The notes: a model not told the origin generated them from the letters alone. Shown: positions 1 to 8,650, numbered from the stretch's first letter. The stretch: DNA of 20,000 nt from Prorocentrum cordatum (GCA_963575745.1 CAUYUJ010015686.1:164789-184788); one strand, 5' to 3'. Made by a program: numbers and translations.

Positions 1-899
1 TCATAAGTCACTGTAGGTGTTCCTTCCCACTGCGGGAAGCGCCCCCCTTGAATGACGAACGCCCAGTGGGCATGCCACTCTTGGGAGACCCTGTCTTGTA
101 AATGGTATTCCCACTCCACCCTTCTACCAAGAACCGCACAATTGGAGCCCCGTTTTGAAAAGTTGAACCCCTGGCAATACATTGAGTGGAGGTCTCCAGC
201 AGAAACCCAATCTTGAAGAGAACTAGGTTTGATATGGGAACGTCTACGCCGTTTGGCATGCGATCCAGGATCAACCACCGCTTGCGCGCGCCGCCCAGGG
301 ACGCCACGGGGAGGGAGGGAGGGAGGGAGGTGAGGCAACGATAGGCCCCCGATTAGGAGACTCACGCTCCCAGCCAGATTCGGGCACCCAGGCCCCGATC
401 GGGCGAGGAATCGGCGCCCAGGGGGCGATGCCCCCCCCTGAGCCAGCTGTGCCCCTCTCTGGCGCCCCTGGATATGGGGGGAGGCTGAATGGGGCCCTGG
501 GACACACTAATAAACAGACACAAATAACAGGATCCCCCATAGTTTCCAATATTTTCGGGTTTTTTGTCTCCCCCCACTTCCCATATTTTCCAAAATTTTC
601 TGGTGGATCGACGATTCATTGTGTCTGTGTGTTTTTACCCCTCCTGAGAGGCAGGGGCCGCGAAGGCAGCTCGCCTCGCCCTGCTCCTCTGGGGCGGAGT
701 CCGCGACCGACTCTGGCCCGGCGGCCACGGGCTGCCACCCCGGCCCGCCCTCGCCTGCGGCCGCCATGGCCCCCCCCTCCGAGCCGTTGCGCGGCGGCGC
801 CGCCCGAGCTCGGCCTGGCCGGCCAGCCCAGCACCTCTGCTCGCCAGAGGCTTCCACCTTTCCGCAGTTCGTCGCTCTCGTCCCCTCGCCCTCCGCCTA
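1..899. other. Unassigned GC-rich region, no supported gene
   Basis: No open frame here is recognisable as a protein. A minus-strand frame over 8-304 has mixed composition and includes MPNGV and SGMPTGRSS segments, but it has no ATG at its 5' end, since its first codon is GTG, and it resembles no family I know. At 251-276 there is a short stretch (GTTTGGCATGCGATCCAGGAT) related to the inverted-repeat unit at 994-1150, so the two are probably pieces of the same dispersed repeat. GGGA repeats occur at about 309-331. The segment 540-610 is A/T- and C-rich. I see no RNA gene. Confidence 0.5.
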
Positions 900-902
900 C
901 AC

Positions 903-960
903 CACCTCCTCCTCCTCCTCCTCGTCCTCCTCCTCCTCCTCCTCGTCCTCGTCCTCCTCA
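903..960. repeat. (TCC)n pyrimidine microsatellite
   Basis: An interrupted CCT/TCC trinucleotide run with occasional CGT units. It is one of at least six strand-biased polypurine/polypyrimidine tracts in the window. It keeps all three frames open locally, giving poly-Ser, poly-Pro and poly-Glu runs that should not be read as protein. Confidence 0.9.
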
Positions 961-993
961 GGGGAAGGGGGGGCCTGCCCCATTGCAGGGGGA

Positions 994-1150
994 GGGGCAA
1001 CCCCCTCGCTGTCTGGCACGCAGGACGATGGGGGCAGCCCTTCATCCTGGATCGATGTTTGGCATCGATCCAGGATCGCAGGGGCAACCCCTTCGCTGTC
1101 TGGCATCGATCCAGGATGAAGGGGCAGCCCTTCATCCTGGATCGATGTTT
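994..1150. repeat. 87-bp-spaced tandem repeat with perfect inverted repeat
   Basis: Two units start with GGGGCAACCCC, at 994 and 1081, and continue with CGCTGTCTGGCA. They contain the 14-mer ATCCTGGATCGATG and its reverse complement in alternation: sense at 1044-1057, antisense at 1063-1076 and 1104-1117, sense again at 1134-1147. The pair 1104-1123 and 1128-1147 is a perfect 20-bp inverted repeat with the 4-nt loop GCAG. The left pair (1044-1057 with 1063-1076) makes a 14-bp stem with a TTTGG loop. I do not recognise the element. It could be the end of a foldback or MITE-like transposon or a local hairpin repeat. Confidence 0.85.
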
Positions 1151-1940
1151 AACGGCCCCACGGCGCGTGGAGGGCACAGGGAAGCCAGAAACGGCGAGAA
1201 AATCAGGACCAGTTTCCCCCGGAACCCTTTCCTTCCTCCATGGCGAGCTGTCCTCGAGCACTCCTCGTTCCCTCGGCACGGACAAGCAGAAGCTGGCTCA
1301 GGGGCGTGAAGACCGCCAGGCCGCCGCCTGTGTGCTGTGGGGCGCCAGGCTGCTGGGCCTTGCTTCGGCGGGAAGGGCCGAGGACACAGACAAGACTCCT
1401 GAATCCAGCAACGTGCCCCCTGGAACGTTGAGGCGTGTCTGGGGGTAGATTCTCTAATTTGTGCGGTCGGGGCTGGTACGGAAATTGTAGAAAGAATGCC
1501 CAACAACAACACCCTTCCGAAATGTACGAGAAAATCTGTCGACACACGCTTGAAAAAGGGTCCCTACTCCTTTCCCCCTCCCCTGTGGTCCAAAATCCTG
1601 GAGTATGGGGGGGATGGGTGACGAGCTCCCCCGAAATGGGAGATGGAGAGCCTTTCCGCTTGCTAGTATTTCGGGCACCTGCCAAAAATAAAAGCGACCA
1701 ACCTCAGATGAGTTGCACAGGGAGTGAACTGAAGTGGGACACCCTCTACAAATAGCGAGAGATAACCGAGGCCAGAACGACCAGTATGCAAAGCATACTT
1801 GACACGAGGTTCAAAGGGGCCTCTTGTACGCCTCAGGCCACGTCGGACAAAGCAACTCCAGATGAGAGCTCTACCTGCTCCTCCTGTAGTGCTTGCCCAT
1901 CCTTCTCGTTTGCCTCCTAGTTAGTCGCACTCCTCCCCAT
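1151..1940. other. Unassigned region, no supported gene
   Basis: Mixed-composition DNA. The longest plus-strand frame in the second half (1435-1755) has no recognisable domain. No repeat larger than short homopolymers, no tRNA-like cloverleaf and no clear promoter is visible. Confidence 0.5.
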
Positions 1941-1943
1941 CAT

Positions 1944-2110
1944 CTCTCTCTCTCTCTCTCACCCCCTCCTCTTGCACACGGCGGGGATGAGCGAAGGCAC
2001 GCGGGAAGGAGGCCTCCAAGTCCGTACTCGTCCCCCTCGTCCTCCTGCTCCACCGCTGCCCCCTCCCTCTCCCCTCCCTCCTCGGGGGGGGGGGGTTCCC
2101 CCTCCCCCTG
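1944..2110. repeat. Pyrimidine-rich tract with (CT)n and G run
   Basis: A (CT)n run lies near 1942-1961, followed by C- and CCT-rich sequence and a G homopolymer at about 2084-2095 that abuts a C-rich stretch. Strand bias is strong. Open frames across it (Pro/Ser-rich on plus, Gly/Glu-rich on minus) are composition artefacts. Confidence 0.7.
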
Positions 2111-2867
2111 CCGCGGGCTCGCGGTCCGCCTCGGAGCGGCGAACATCATTGGGAACGGCTAGCGCTGTCAGAAACCGAGCAGGCCAGGGGATGGGCAAGT
2201 AGGAGGAGCCCCGCGAAGCGGTGGATCCTGCCAGCCGGCCTCATCGATGGCAGCGAGCTCAAGCCTCAGAAAGGGAGCTCATAGGGGCTTGACTGAGCGC
2301 AGCGCATCTCCTAGATGCCTTCCTCCTGGGAACAGAAGAAACGCTTGCATGTGAACGAAGTGTCGTCGTACTGTTTAGCTTTCAACCAGCACTGTCGTTC
2401 GCATGCATGGTGGAAGGTGCAAGTACATGTCGCAATACCGCATGATCATGACGATCTGGAGGATGTGCCAAGTAGAATTGCTCATGGGACTCGAGATCAG
2501 CAGCAACACATGCCGAATAAACAATCGCGAAACGGGGAAGAGGAGGGGACGGAACCTGATTTACAGCATGATCGCCAAACTCGTATACAAGCCGCCATGA
2601 TGTGTTCGCCTCAGGCTGATGCGCCAATCCTATGCCCAACCACGACGGTGGAAGCTGCCCGACAATCTTGAAATCACAAAGGGGCAGACACACTACACCA
2701 GCAATACGTTCCAATAAAGAAACTGCAGAGGGCTGCCCAAAGAAGACGTCCCAAATTCATTGCCCGAAGACACCGACCAGGAAGGTTAATCCATGGGAGC
2801 TTTCCTCGAAGCTCTTGCCAAGAAAGAAACGCTGAATAATCACCGGTGCCTCCAAGCTCCGCAGACT
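2111..2867. other. 3' flank of the J-protein gene, no second gene supported
   Basis: This interval lies downstream of the minus-strand J-protein gene and should hold its 3' UTR. Composition is balanced. No poly(T) run is seen on the plus strand that would mark a retained poly(A) tail of the retroposed copy. A plus-strand frame at 2315-2671 (118 codons) and a minus-strand frame at 2382-2714 overlap each other and match nothing I know. Confidence 0.45.
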
Positions 2868-2881
2868 TCACGCAGACTTCA
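2860..2881. repeat. 11-bp tandem duplication at the stop codon
   Basis: CGCAGACTTCA occurs twice in direct tandem (2860-2870 and 2871-2881). On the minus strand the second copy encodes the last codons of the J-protein and the first copy supplies the TGA stop. This suggests a small slippage event that set or moved the C-terminus (…VKSA). Confidence 0.9.
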
Positions 2882-4541
2882 CTTGATCGCGCAAGGCTTT
2901 GAATCTCTCTGCGCACTGCTTGCGGGACTTGCCCTCGACGCAAGCTGAGATCTTGTCCCAACGCTCAGCTGTTGTGAGTCCAAGCGACGCAGGGTAAGTG
3001 ACCAAAGCTTTTTCTAATGCTGCCTGCTGGGCCTGGCTCCAAATCGAATCATCCGATAAAGAATCAAACTTGGCAGATGTCGATCTTGCGTCGGAACCCT
3101 CGTTCGATCTGGTTTCGACAATCTGTGAACTGACCGTCTTGTCAATTTGCGAAGGCGCCTGGGACATACTGGACGCCTGACCAGCTAACGAGCTCAAACC
3201 ACGAGCCTTGTCCGTCGCATCTGCTTCCGAACGCCGCTTGCCTGTGACCTGCTCGATGAAATTACAAATCTTACCCCAACGATTAGGGGAGCCCCCAGGG
3301 AAGCGGTTCATGCCTTTCGCTAACGCAGCAAGCTCGTCCTGAGCCCAAGGTGTTCGGTCAACTTTCTCTTGCAATTCCCGCTCGCGACTGGCAGACGCCT
3401 TCAGGTCAGCGGACATAGCCCTGAAACGATCACGTAAGAGCTCTGGTGGGCCTGAAGTCTCCAAGTCCTTAGCAGCAGCGACAACCGAGTCGCTACCAAG
3501 TGAAAGAATAGGTCGAAGTTCTTCCACGCTGAAGCCCAAGTCTTTCCCAGCTGCGGTTATATACTCGCGCGCTCTCCGGCCAGCCTCACAACGTTCGTCA
3601 GTTTCGCGCTTGCGCTCTAGCTCCTCTCGGCGCCTTTCCTCTCGAGCACGCTCCTTCGCACGCTCCCTGTCCAACTCGTCCTTCTGTTTTCTGTCCTTCC
3701 CAGCCAACCGCCTCCGAAGAGTATCTTCCTCAACCTGCTGTCTCTTAAGCAGTTCAGCCTTCTCTCGCTCACGGTGAAAACGCTCCTCCTCAGCCTTCAT
3801 GTGTCGCAAGCTGCGTCTGGCTGGTGCTTCACGGATGTACGCGATCACCCGCATGGGCAAGAGAGCAAGCTGCACTATAAAAAGATTGGCTACTCCAACA
3901 GGCGCAAGGCTCATTCCATCGACTTGACAATTGCAGAACAATGTCTCCATAATTGCGTTCTTCTCCTTTGCCGAGAGATCAACGCTGCTCCGTAATCGCA
4001 ATTCTGAAACTCTAGCATCTACTGCGTCTTTCAACTGGCCTTTGAAACCGGGTGCCTTCATCATAATCGACCGGTGCTGTCTGCACAACGATGTCTGATT
4101 CACATACTGTAGCAAGCTCATGAACGCAACAAAACCGATGAACACCGATTGCAAAGAAACCTTCTGGCCAACCATCGTCTTGTAGTAACGGTAATTATTA
4201 TACATGGCCTGCTCAGGATGTTCGAGAGCGTAGTCGTAGGATGCTCGCATCTCGTCGTCGGACAAGACTTCGTAGGCGGCAGCAATCTTTGTGAACATCT
4301 GCGTCGCTTCCTCCTCCTTACCCACATTCTTGTCTGGATGCCACTTCAACGACAACTTTCTGTATGCACGTTTTATGGCAAATGTGTCCGCGTCGGCACG
4401 CACACCCAACAATTCGTAGCAGTTGTCCTTTCCGCAATACTTTTCCGCAGTGCAAGGGGCGACAACGATAAGACAACAAACGCACAGCCTGCATAATCGC
4501 TCGTTCCATCGCTTGCTTGTAGCTTGGGAATTGCATTCCAT
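2868..4541 (-). CDS. ER membrane J-domain protein with two SANT domains (DNAJC25/DNAJC1-like)
   Basis: The predicted 557-aa protein is a co-chaperone that would stimulate an Hsp70 ATPase. Visible parts, numbered from the ATG at 4541: a hydrophobic signal or anchor at about 14-32; a J domain at about 39-103 with the HPD triad at 68-70; directly after it [10 protein letters not shown] and an NNYRYY segment, a layout typical of DNAJC25; a membrane segment at about 129-147; a second one at about 213-236; a long Arg/Glu/Lys-rich, probably coiled-coil helix at 240-326; SANT/Myb repeats at about 397-440 and 499-552, separated by a Ser-rich linker. Two SANT domains behind an ER J domain are known from DNAJC1, but the J-TM region looks more like DNAJC25. 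The open frame extends four codons further, but begins with GTG; 4541 is the first in-frame ATG after the upstream stop at 4572-4574. No intron interrupts it. A relict DinoSL lies 67 nt upstream, so it is best explained as a retroposed cDNA copy that stayed intact. Function in vivo is inferred. Confidence 0.9.
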   Translation of the reverse strand: MECNSQATSKRWNERLCRLCVCCLIVVAPCTAEKYCGKDNCYELLGVRADADTFAIKRAYRKLSLKWHPDKNVGKEEEATQMFTKIAAAYEVLSDDEMRASYDYALEHPEQAMYNNYRYYKTMVGQKVSLQSVFIGFVAFMSLLQYVNQTSLCRQHRSIMMKAPGFKGQLKDAVDARVSELRLRSSVDLSAKEKNAIMETLFCNCQVDGMSLAPVGVANLFIVQLALLPMRVIAYIREAPARRSLRHMKAEEERFHREREKAELLKRQQVEEDTLRRRLAGKDRKQKDELDRERAKERAREERRREELERKRETDERCEAGRRAREYITAAGKDLGFSVEELRPILSLGSDSVVAAAKDLETSGPPELLRDRFRAMSADLKASASRERELQEKVDRTPWAQDELAALAKGMNRFPGGSPNRWGKICNFIEQVTGKRRSEADATDKARGLSSLAGQASSMSQAPSQIDKTVSSQIVETRSNEGSDARSTSAKFDSLSDDSIWSQAQQAALEKALVTYPASLGLTTAERWDKISACVEGKSRKQCAERFKALRDQVKSA

Positions 4542-4557
4542 ATGACGCGCCACAATG

Positions 4558-4572
4558 TCACAACTGCAACAT
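4558..4572 (-). promoter_or_regulatory. Five-codon upstream ORF in the J-protein leader
   Basis: ATG TTG CAG TTG TGA encodes M-L-Q-L and stops 16 nt before the main ATG, in a different frame. It lies between the relict leader and the start codon, so a transcript starting at the relict would carry it. It might lower initiation at the main ATG. The position is seen in the sequence; any effect is inferred. Confidence 0.5.
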
Positions 4573-4608
4573 TAACGCTGACCCACAAAATCCCAGTTGC
4601 GACTTGAA

Positions 4609-4630
4609 CTTGAACCAGAATGGCTACGGA
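4609..4630 (-). other. Relict dinoflagellate spliced leader (DinoSL) in genomic DNA
   Basis: Read on the minus strand, this is T followed by CCGTAGCCATT, then CTGGTTCAAG. The canonical 22-nt DinoSL is D (A, G or T) plus a fixed 21-mer. Here 19 of the 21 fixed bases match, with T-to-C at position 12 and C-to-T at position 16, both transitions, and D is T. The orientation is that of the J-protein gene and the 67-nt gap to the ATG is a normal 5' UTR length. DinoSL is normally added by trans-splicing and is absent from gene loci. A genomic copy in front of an intronless gene is the published signature of mRNA recycling in dinoflagellates. The last six bases (TTCAAG) are repeated once directly downstream, possibly a trace of a second round. 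Confidence 0.85.
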
Positions 4631-5379
4631 GCTCGGGAACGGAAGACTTCGATACTACAAACCCCTTCCCCACCAAACCCGTTTCTTTTCGACGCCTGGA
4701 TGTCTGCCAACTTCGATCGAAGGTCCATCATTCTACGGGGAATTTGTGCATTACGACGCGATCCTGGGCTCCTGATCCCACGTGAACCCTCCGAACTTGA
4801 ACGACCTCCACCCTCACGGTCCCCAAAGACCAAAGACTGAATCTTTCTTTCATCGAATTCGATGTGCGCCGGGGGCTCTTCTCTGTGAAGCCTCATGCGC
4901 CAACCTTCAACTTCCGCGTCGGCGTCAACTGGAGAGCGTTCAACCTTCGGATGGCGTTCAACCTTCAACTTCGGCGTCGGCGTCTCCGCGGCGTAGAGGC
5001 GCCCGAACCTACCGCAGTCCGACTCGAGGGTGCGGGAGGGCATGTGGGATACCCTGGATCCCTTCATACACGCCACCCTCCCGAAAAGAAGCAGCCCACC
5101 CCTCCTTCGCAGCCTAAGTCTCTGGACCCCCTGTTCGCAAAGGACGCCTTACCATTCTGGACCCCACGGCAAACTTGCTAGTGGAATTCGTGATGGCGGC
5201 CATGCTGGCGAGAGCGATGGCAATAGAAGCTACTGCGAACGCGTAAGTCAAAATTGTCACCCATGTCTCGAAAAGACATCACTGATGAGCAGCATTAGAA
5301 AGGCGGGGGCAAGCAGCCGTTGGCTGGTGCCTTGCCACATGGTGCACTGCGGAACACCACGGGATGGATTCGGATCACA
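4631..5379. other. 5' flank of the retroposed gene, unassigned
   Basis: Presumed promoter-side DNA of the J-protein gene. A 26-bp segment starting CAACCTTCAACTTC is repeated with a 58-bp spacing (4901 and 4959). A minus-strand frame spans this area but ends at a TAG that lies inside the relict leader and starts with GTG, so I do not call it. On the plus strand a 17-codon ATG frame at 5193 meets a GTAAGT at 5243. Confidence 0.4.
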
Positions 5380-5800
5380 TGCTCCCTTCGCCTCGCTCTC
5401 CCCTGCCCGGCATGCTTTTCCCTCTCTCCCCTGCTGTGCTGCGGTGCTCCCCCCCCTCCCACCACTCGTCTCCATTCGTCCCCTGCTCCGCGGCGAGGCC
5501 GTCTTCCTCCATGCCCATGCCGTCTCCTGCTTCCTACACCCCCCTCCCCAGTCCTCTCCCCACCTCTCGCCCCCCCCATCCACTTCCGCTGCATGCATCT
5601 CCGCCCTGCTTGCGCAGCGAAGCGACACACAGCCGCGCGCCGCCCAAGGACGGAGGGGCAGGACAGCGAGGAAGAGAAGGGAGCGGGGAGAGCACGAGGA
5701 TGAACGGAGGGGAAGGAGGAGAAGACGACACGAGGAGACGACACGTATGGAGGGGAAGGAGAGAAGAGAACCCGTCTCTTCCCCAGCCCTCCTCGACCTG
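5380..5800. repeat. Paired pyrimidine-rich then purine-rich low-complexity tracts
   Basis: C/T-rich on the plus strand from about 5380 to 5590, switching to G/A-rich from about 5640 to 5790. The purine-rich half is roughly a reverse-complement composition of the first half, but I see no long exact inverted repeat. Several overlapping open frames on both strands here are low-complexity and not credible genes. Confidence 0.6.
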
Positions 5801-6066
5801 TGGGACACGGGACCTGACTGAAAGGCGATCAGGTCTGGGCCCTAGCTTGAAGAAAGAAGGCGCAGCCATACGTCACGCCAACTTCTGGGCGAAACGGAGG
5901 CGCACATGCCGCATGCCGAGGAGTCCTCAACCCCGGCCTCGCCTCGTGCTCATCGACTGTTCCCGGGAGCATCGGGAGCACCGCTCTGAAACATCGAAAG
6001 CCATCGGATACTAACACAAAGCATGCTTTGAAACCCAGTGTAAAAAAGAAGGAGAGAGGGCACTAT
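5801..6066. other. Unassigned interval downstream of the LINE relic
   Basis: Mixed composition. It lies on the 3' side of the minus-strand reverse-transcriptase remnant. No poly(T) on the plus strand that would mark a LINE poly(A) tail is present. Confidence 0.4.
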
Positions 6067-6735
6067 TCATCTTGTGCAGTTGTGAAAGGGGACGACAGAA
6101 ACGGCAAAGAGAAACAAGAGGAATGATAGGAGGGGGTGAAGAAGCGCAAGTACCACGATGCGCAGCAAGTGCCAATCTAACCCACATGCTGATGGAAGCC
6201 TGAGCTGCGCGAAGTAAGTTACCGTATGCGGAGGATGATTGGGCAGGGGGCGCGGCGTGCCAGACGCTGTTGTCAGAAAGAAAGCACAGCACAGCACTGC
6301 ATACGCATAGGCATGTTCACGCGCAAGCTGAGAGTGCAGATCAGGGAACGCCAGCCCAACTGCGAACGATGGGATCGGAGAGCGAGCGAAGGACCTGAGC
6401 CAAAGGCGGCGGGGACAAGTGAGGTAATGCGGGAAAGACTCAGGGCAATGAGGACAGCCAGAACGGCAGGTCATAGGGCTCTCGACCTTGACCCTGTGCG
6501 TGGTCGTCCACCCGCCCACCGTCGTCTTGATGTGTGCCCAAATCCAGGCGGGCGTTGAGGCGAGCAGCACTAGCTTTAATTCTGGCCACGTGCGCAGCAA
6601 CTCCAGGAGAGGCGGATCCGCTAGCTCTGAGAGCCACTTGTCACATCTTCTCTGAAGGTGGGGCATGTAGTCAAGGTAGAGAGAGGAGATCCACGAGGAG
6701 AGATAGAGGCCTTGAGAACGGGCTCGACGGGTCTC
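6067..6735 (-). pseudogene. C-terminal remnant of a non-LTR retrotransposon reverse transcriptase
   Basis: The frame is bounded by a TAA at 6736-6738 and a stop at 6067. Counting from the ATG at 6666, it contains AHIKTTVGGWTTTHRV (about 44-59), then a zinc-knuckle-like pattern C67-x3-C71-x2-C74-x5-H80-x3-C84 ending in HYLTCP and RRLW. A tryptophan-rich GW-TT-R segment followed by C-G-C, HY--C-P and LW is typical of the C-terminal tail of LINE-type reverse transcriptases that are abundant in dinoflagellates. The catalytic polymerase core and endonuclease are absent: neither the sequence upstream nor other nearby frames show an RT core. This is a 5'-truncated, decayed copy. The last ~90 residues are hydrophobic and unrecognised. 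The family call rests on motif recognition alone. Confidence 0.6.
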
Positions 6736-6748
6736 TTACCCGGCGGAC

Positions 6749-6780
6749 AACCGACCCATTCGAGACGAAATGGGTCGGTT
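6749..6780. repeat. Perfect 12-bp inverted repeat (hairpin)
   Basis: AACCGACCCATT (6749-6760) and AATGGGTCGGTT (6769-6780) are exact reverse complements around the 8-nt loop CGAGACGA. It sits just upstream, on the minus strand, of the stop that bounds the LINE remnant. It could be a structured RNA element of the retrotransposon, a protein-binding dyad or chance. There is no U-run expected for a simple terminator. Confidence 0.85.
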
Positions 6781-7124
6781 TCTGCTGCCGCTGCACTGTG
6801 GCTCGAACCTGTGGGGCGGCAGTGGTGTAACACCCACGAATTGCAGACTGGCTGGCCGGGAACAGGCGACGCCGCGACAGCCTGAACCACGGCAGGCTTC
6901 CTGCAGCGTCGGCCCATCTCTGCAGTATCGCCCGGACTCCTTCCAACGCGAATTAGACCATCAGCCCCGGAAGGTCGCAACGACCCCAAACGAATCTTCT
7001 GCGCTGGCTCTGAGTTGCTCGAGCCAGGGGCCACAATCCTGCAGAGTGAAGCCGCCTGTTCGCCAGAGGTGGGCCTGGCTGCAAGCTGCTAGCAGCTGGT
7101 GTGGCCAGCTGGTGTCACGAGGGA
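6781..7124. other. Unassigned interval
   Basis: Mixed composition. Open frames exist on both strands, but none has a recognisable domain or a convincing start. It may be further decayed LINE sequence, which I cannot show. Confidence 0.35.
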
Positions 7125-7312
7125 ATGAGGGGCGAGGAGGAGGAGAAGGAGAAGGTGGGAAGAGGAGGACAGAGGGAGGGAGAGTGTGGTGGTGGTGGTG
7201 GTGGAGGAAAGAACAAGCAAGGAGGACGGAGGAAGAAGGAAGAAAGAGAAGATGGGGAGGACGGGAGAGCAAGACAAAGGGGAGAGAGAGAGAGAGAGGA
7301 GCATGCAAGAGA
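7125..7312. repeat. Polypurine tract with (TGG)n core
   Basis: Nearly all G/A on the plus strand, with a (GTG)n run near 7187-7203 and a (GA)n run at about 7281-7299. It fits mirror-repeat or H-DNA-prone sequence. It codes on paper for Gly/Glu/Arg-rich or Ser/Leu/Pro-rich chains that should not be annotated. Confidence 0.8.
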
Positions 7313-7605
7313 TGATGAACAGCTGGATGGTCCTCTTTTCGCCACCCGCCAGCCCGTCGCAGCCAAGGCCAGTCTGGGCTACGGCGCTACGGCGGCCGCG
7401 AAACCGACCTCTCGCGCGCCCTCACTCGCACGCGCAGCCGACCGCTACCTTGGAGCAGGTCTCATCCCCTCTGTCCTTGCCCTCGCCCTCACGTCCTCCT
7501 CGTCCTCGTCCTGCTCCCGCCTGGAGGATGCCTGTCGCGCCCAGGATGAGGGGATAGGAGATGGGAAGGGACAAGAGTGGATGAGAGGGAGAAGGCCACT
7601 CTGAT
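7313..7605. other. Unassigned interval
   Basis: Mixed composition with a short TCC-type run around 7494-7512. No recognisable gene or RNA. Confidence 0.35.
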
Positions 7606-7680
7606 AGTCCCGCTCCTCCTTCTCTTCCTCCTCCTCCTCCTCTTCCTCCTACTCTTTCTATTCCTCCTCCTCCTCCCCCC
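7606..7680. repeat. (CCT)n pyrimidine microsatellite
   Basis: An interrupted CCT/CTT run on the plus strand with only one or two purines. Confidence 0.9.
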
Positions 7681-7889
7681 TAACATTCTTCCGCCTCCTG
7701 GTCATCATCATACACACCTTCCTCCTCACATAATCCCACCAACCCTTTGGGCTAGGGTGGTCTAATGACGTCGTTCTTTCCTCTTACAAGACCCTCTTCC
7801 GTTCGGAGAGGGGTATCCTCCCCCTCCCCTCCCTGAGGCTTTTTGGGGGGGTGGGCCGCGATGTGTCAGAGGGTATGCTTCTTCGCAAA
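7681..7889. other. Unassigned interval before the 11-bp repeat field
   Basis: Contains a stem CCCTCTTCCG-TT-CGGAGAGGG with one bulged base (about 7792-7812) and a G run near 7844-7851. No gene is visible. Confidence 0.35.
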
Positions 7890-8650
7890 ATGTGGCTCCA
7901 AGAGGGCCTCCCCTGCTCAAAGATGGCCCCCAAAGCGGCTCAAGATCGGCGACGATGGCTCAAGGTAGCTTCCGGCATACCTCCAAGAGGCCCGACGAGG
8001 ATCACAAGACGGTTCCAAGTGCTCTCGGAGCCCCCTCAGGCTCCCCCCGAAGATGCCACAGTCAGTCAAAAACATAAAGAACAAATGAAGTGTGCCTTCT
8101 CGCCGTTTCGCTTCCGATGCGCTTTTGAGGCCTCAAGATGGACCAAGAGAGTCCCAAGATGAGCCCAAGAGGCCCCCAAGACGGCCCCAAGAGCGCCCGA
8201 GATCGCCCCAACAGCGCCCCAGGAGGGCCCCAAGGGGCGAATTCGAGGGCCCCAGGGGGGGGGGGGCAACCGTTGAGACTCCCCTCTTTGCACCGACGCC
8301 CTCCACGATAGCCCCAAGAGGCGCCGCATGGCTCCAAAGAGGCCCCCAGGAGAGCCCCGAGAGAGCCCCAAGAAGGCCCCTGGAGGGCCCCCAGCAGAGC
8401 TCCAAGAGGACCCCACGATCCGCCAAAAGATCCCCAACCGCGCCCCCAAAGCGCCAAAGCGCCCCAAAAGGCGATGCTGATGGCTCCAGGAGGGGGACAG
8501 AAATCGGGAACCCCCTCCTTTGATAGATAGCCTCCAAGATGGACTCAAGAGGCCCGTCCAGGGCTCCCAAGAGGGCCAAAAGAGGGCCCCAGGACGGCCT
8601 CAAGAGCAACCCGAGAGTACCCCAAGAGCGTCTCACGAGGGCCCCACGAG
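7890..8650 (+). repeat. Degenerate ~11-bp tandem repeat, CCAAGA orientation
   Basis: Units of 10-12 bp related to CCAAGAGGCCC, CCAAGACGGCC and CCAAGAGCGCC follow one another with variable drift, most clearly at 8150-8240 and 8330-8420. Non-repeat inserts lie at about 8068-8130 (an A-box-like insert, see 11955-12650), about 8250-8310 and about 8460-8530. Because 11 is not a multiple of three, every frame is cycled. The minus strand gives GPLGALLG-type chains, the plus strand RPPRRPQE-type chains. No protein is implied. Confidence 0.85.

Noticed and set aside
428-1309. 293-codon plus-strand frame
   Set aside because: Runs through the TCC tract and the inverted-repeat unit; Pro/Arg-rich by composition, with overlapping equally long frames on both strands.
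4542-4553. Extended start of the J-protein at 4553
   Set aside because: The codon there is GTG. In a nuclear eukaryotic gene the first in-frame ATG at 4541 is preferred, and the signal/anchor segment is complete from there.
4624-5076. 150-codon minus-strand frame upstream of the J-protein gene
   Set aside because: Its first codon is GTG, it ends at a TAG inside the relict leader, and it contains a 58-bp-spaced duplication that breaks frame. A transcript starting at the relict would not include it.
6621-7034. 137-codon minus-strand frame upstream of the LINE remnant
   Set aside because: In a different frame from the remnant and without any reverse-transcriptase motif I can recognise.
7950-7965. 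Second spliced-leader-like stretch (GATGGCTCAAGG)
   Set aside because: Matches only the last ten or so leader bases and lies in CCAAGATGG-type repeat sequence that produces such matches by chance.
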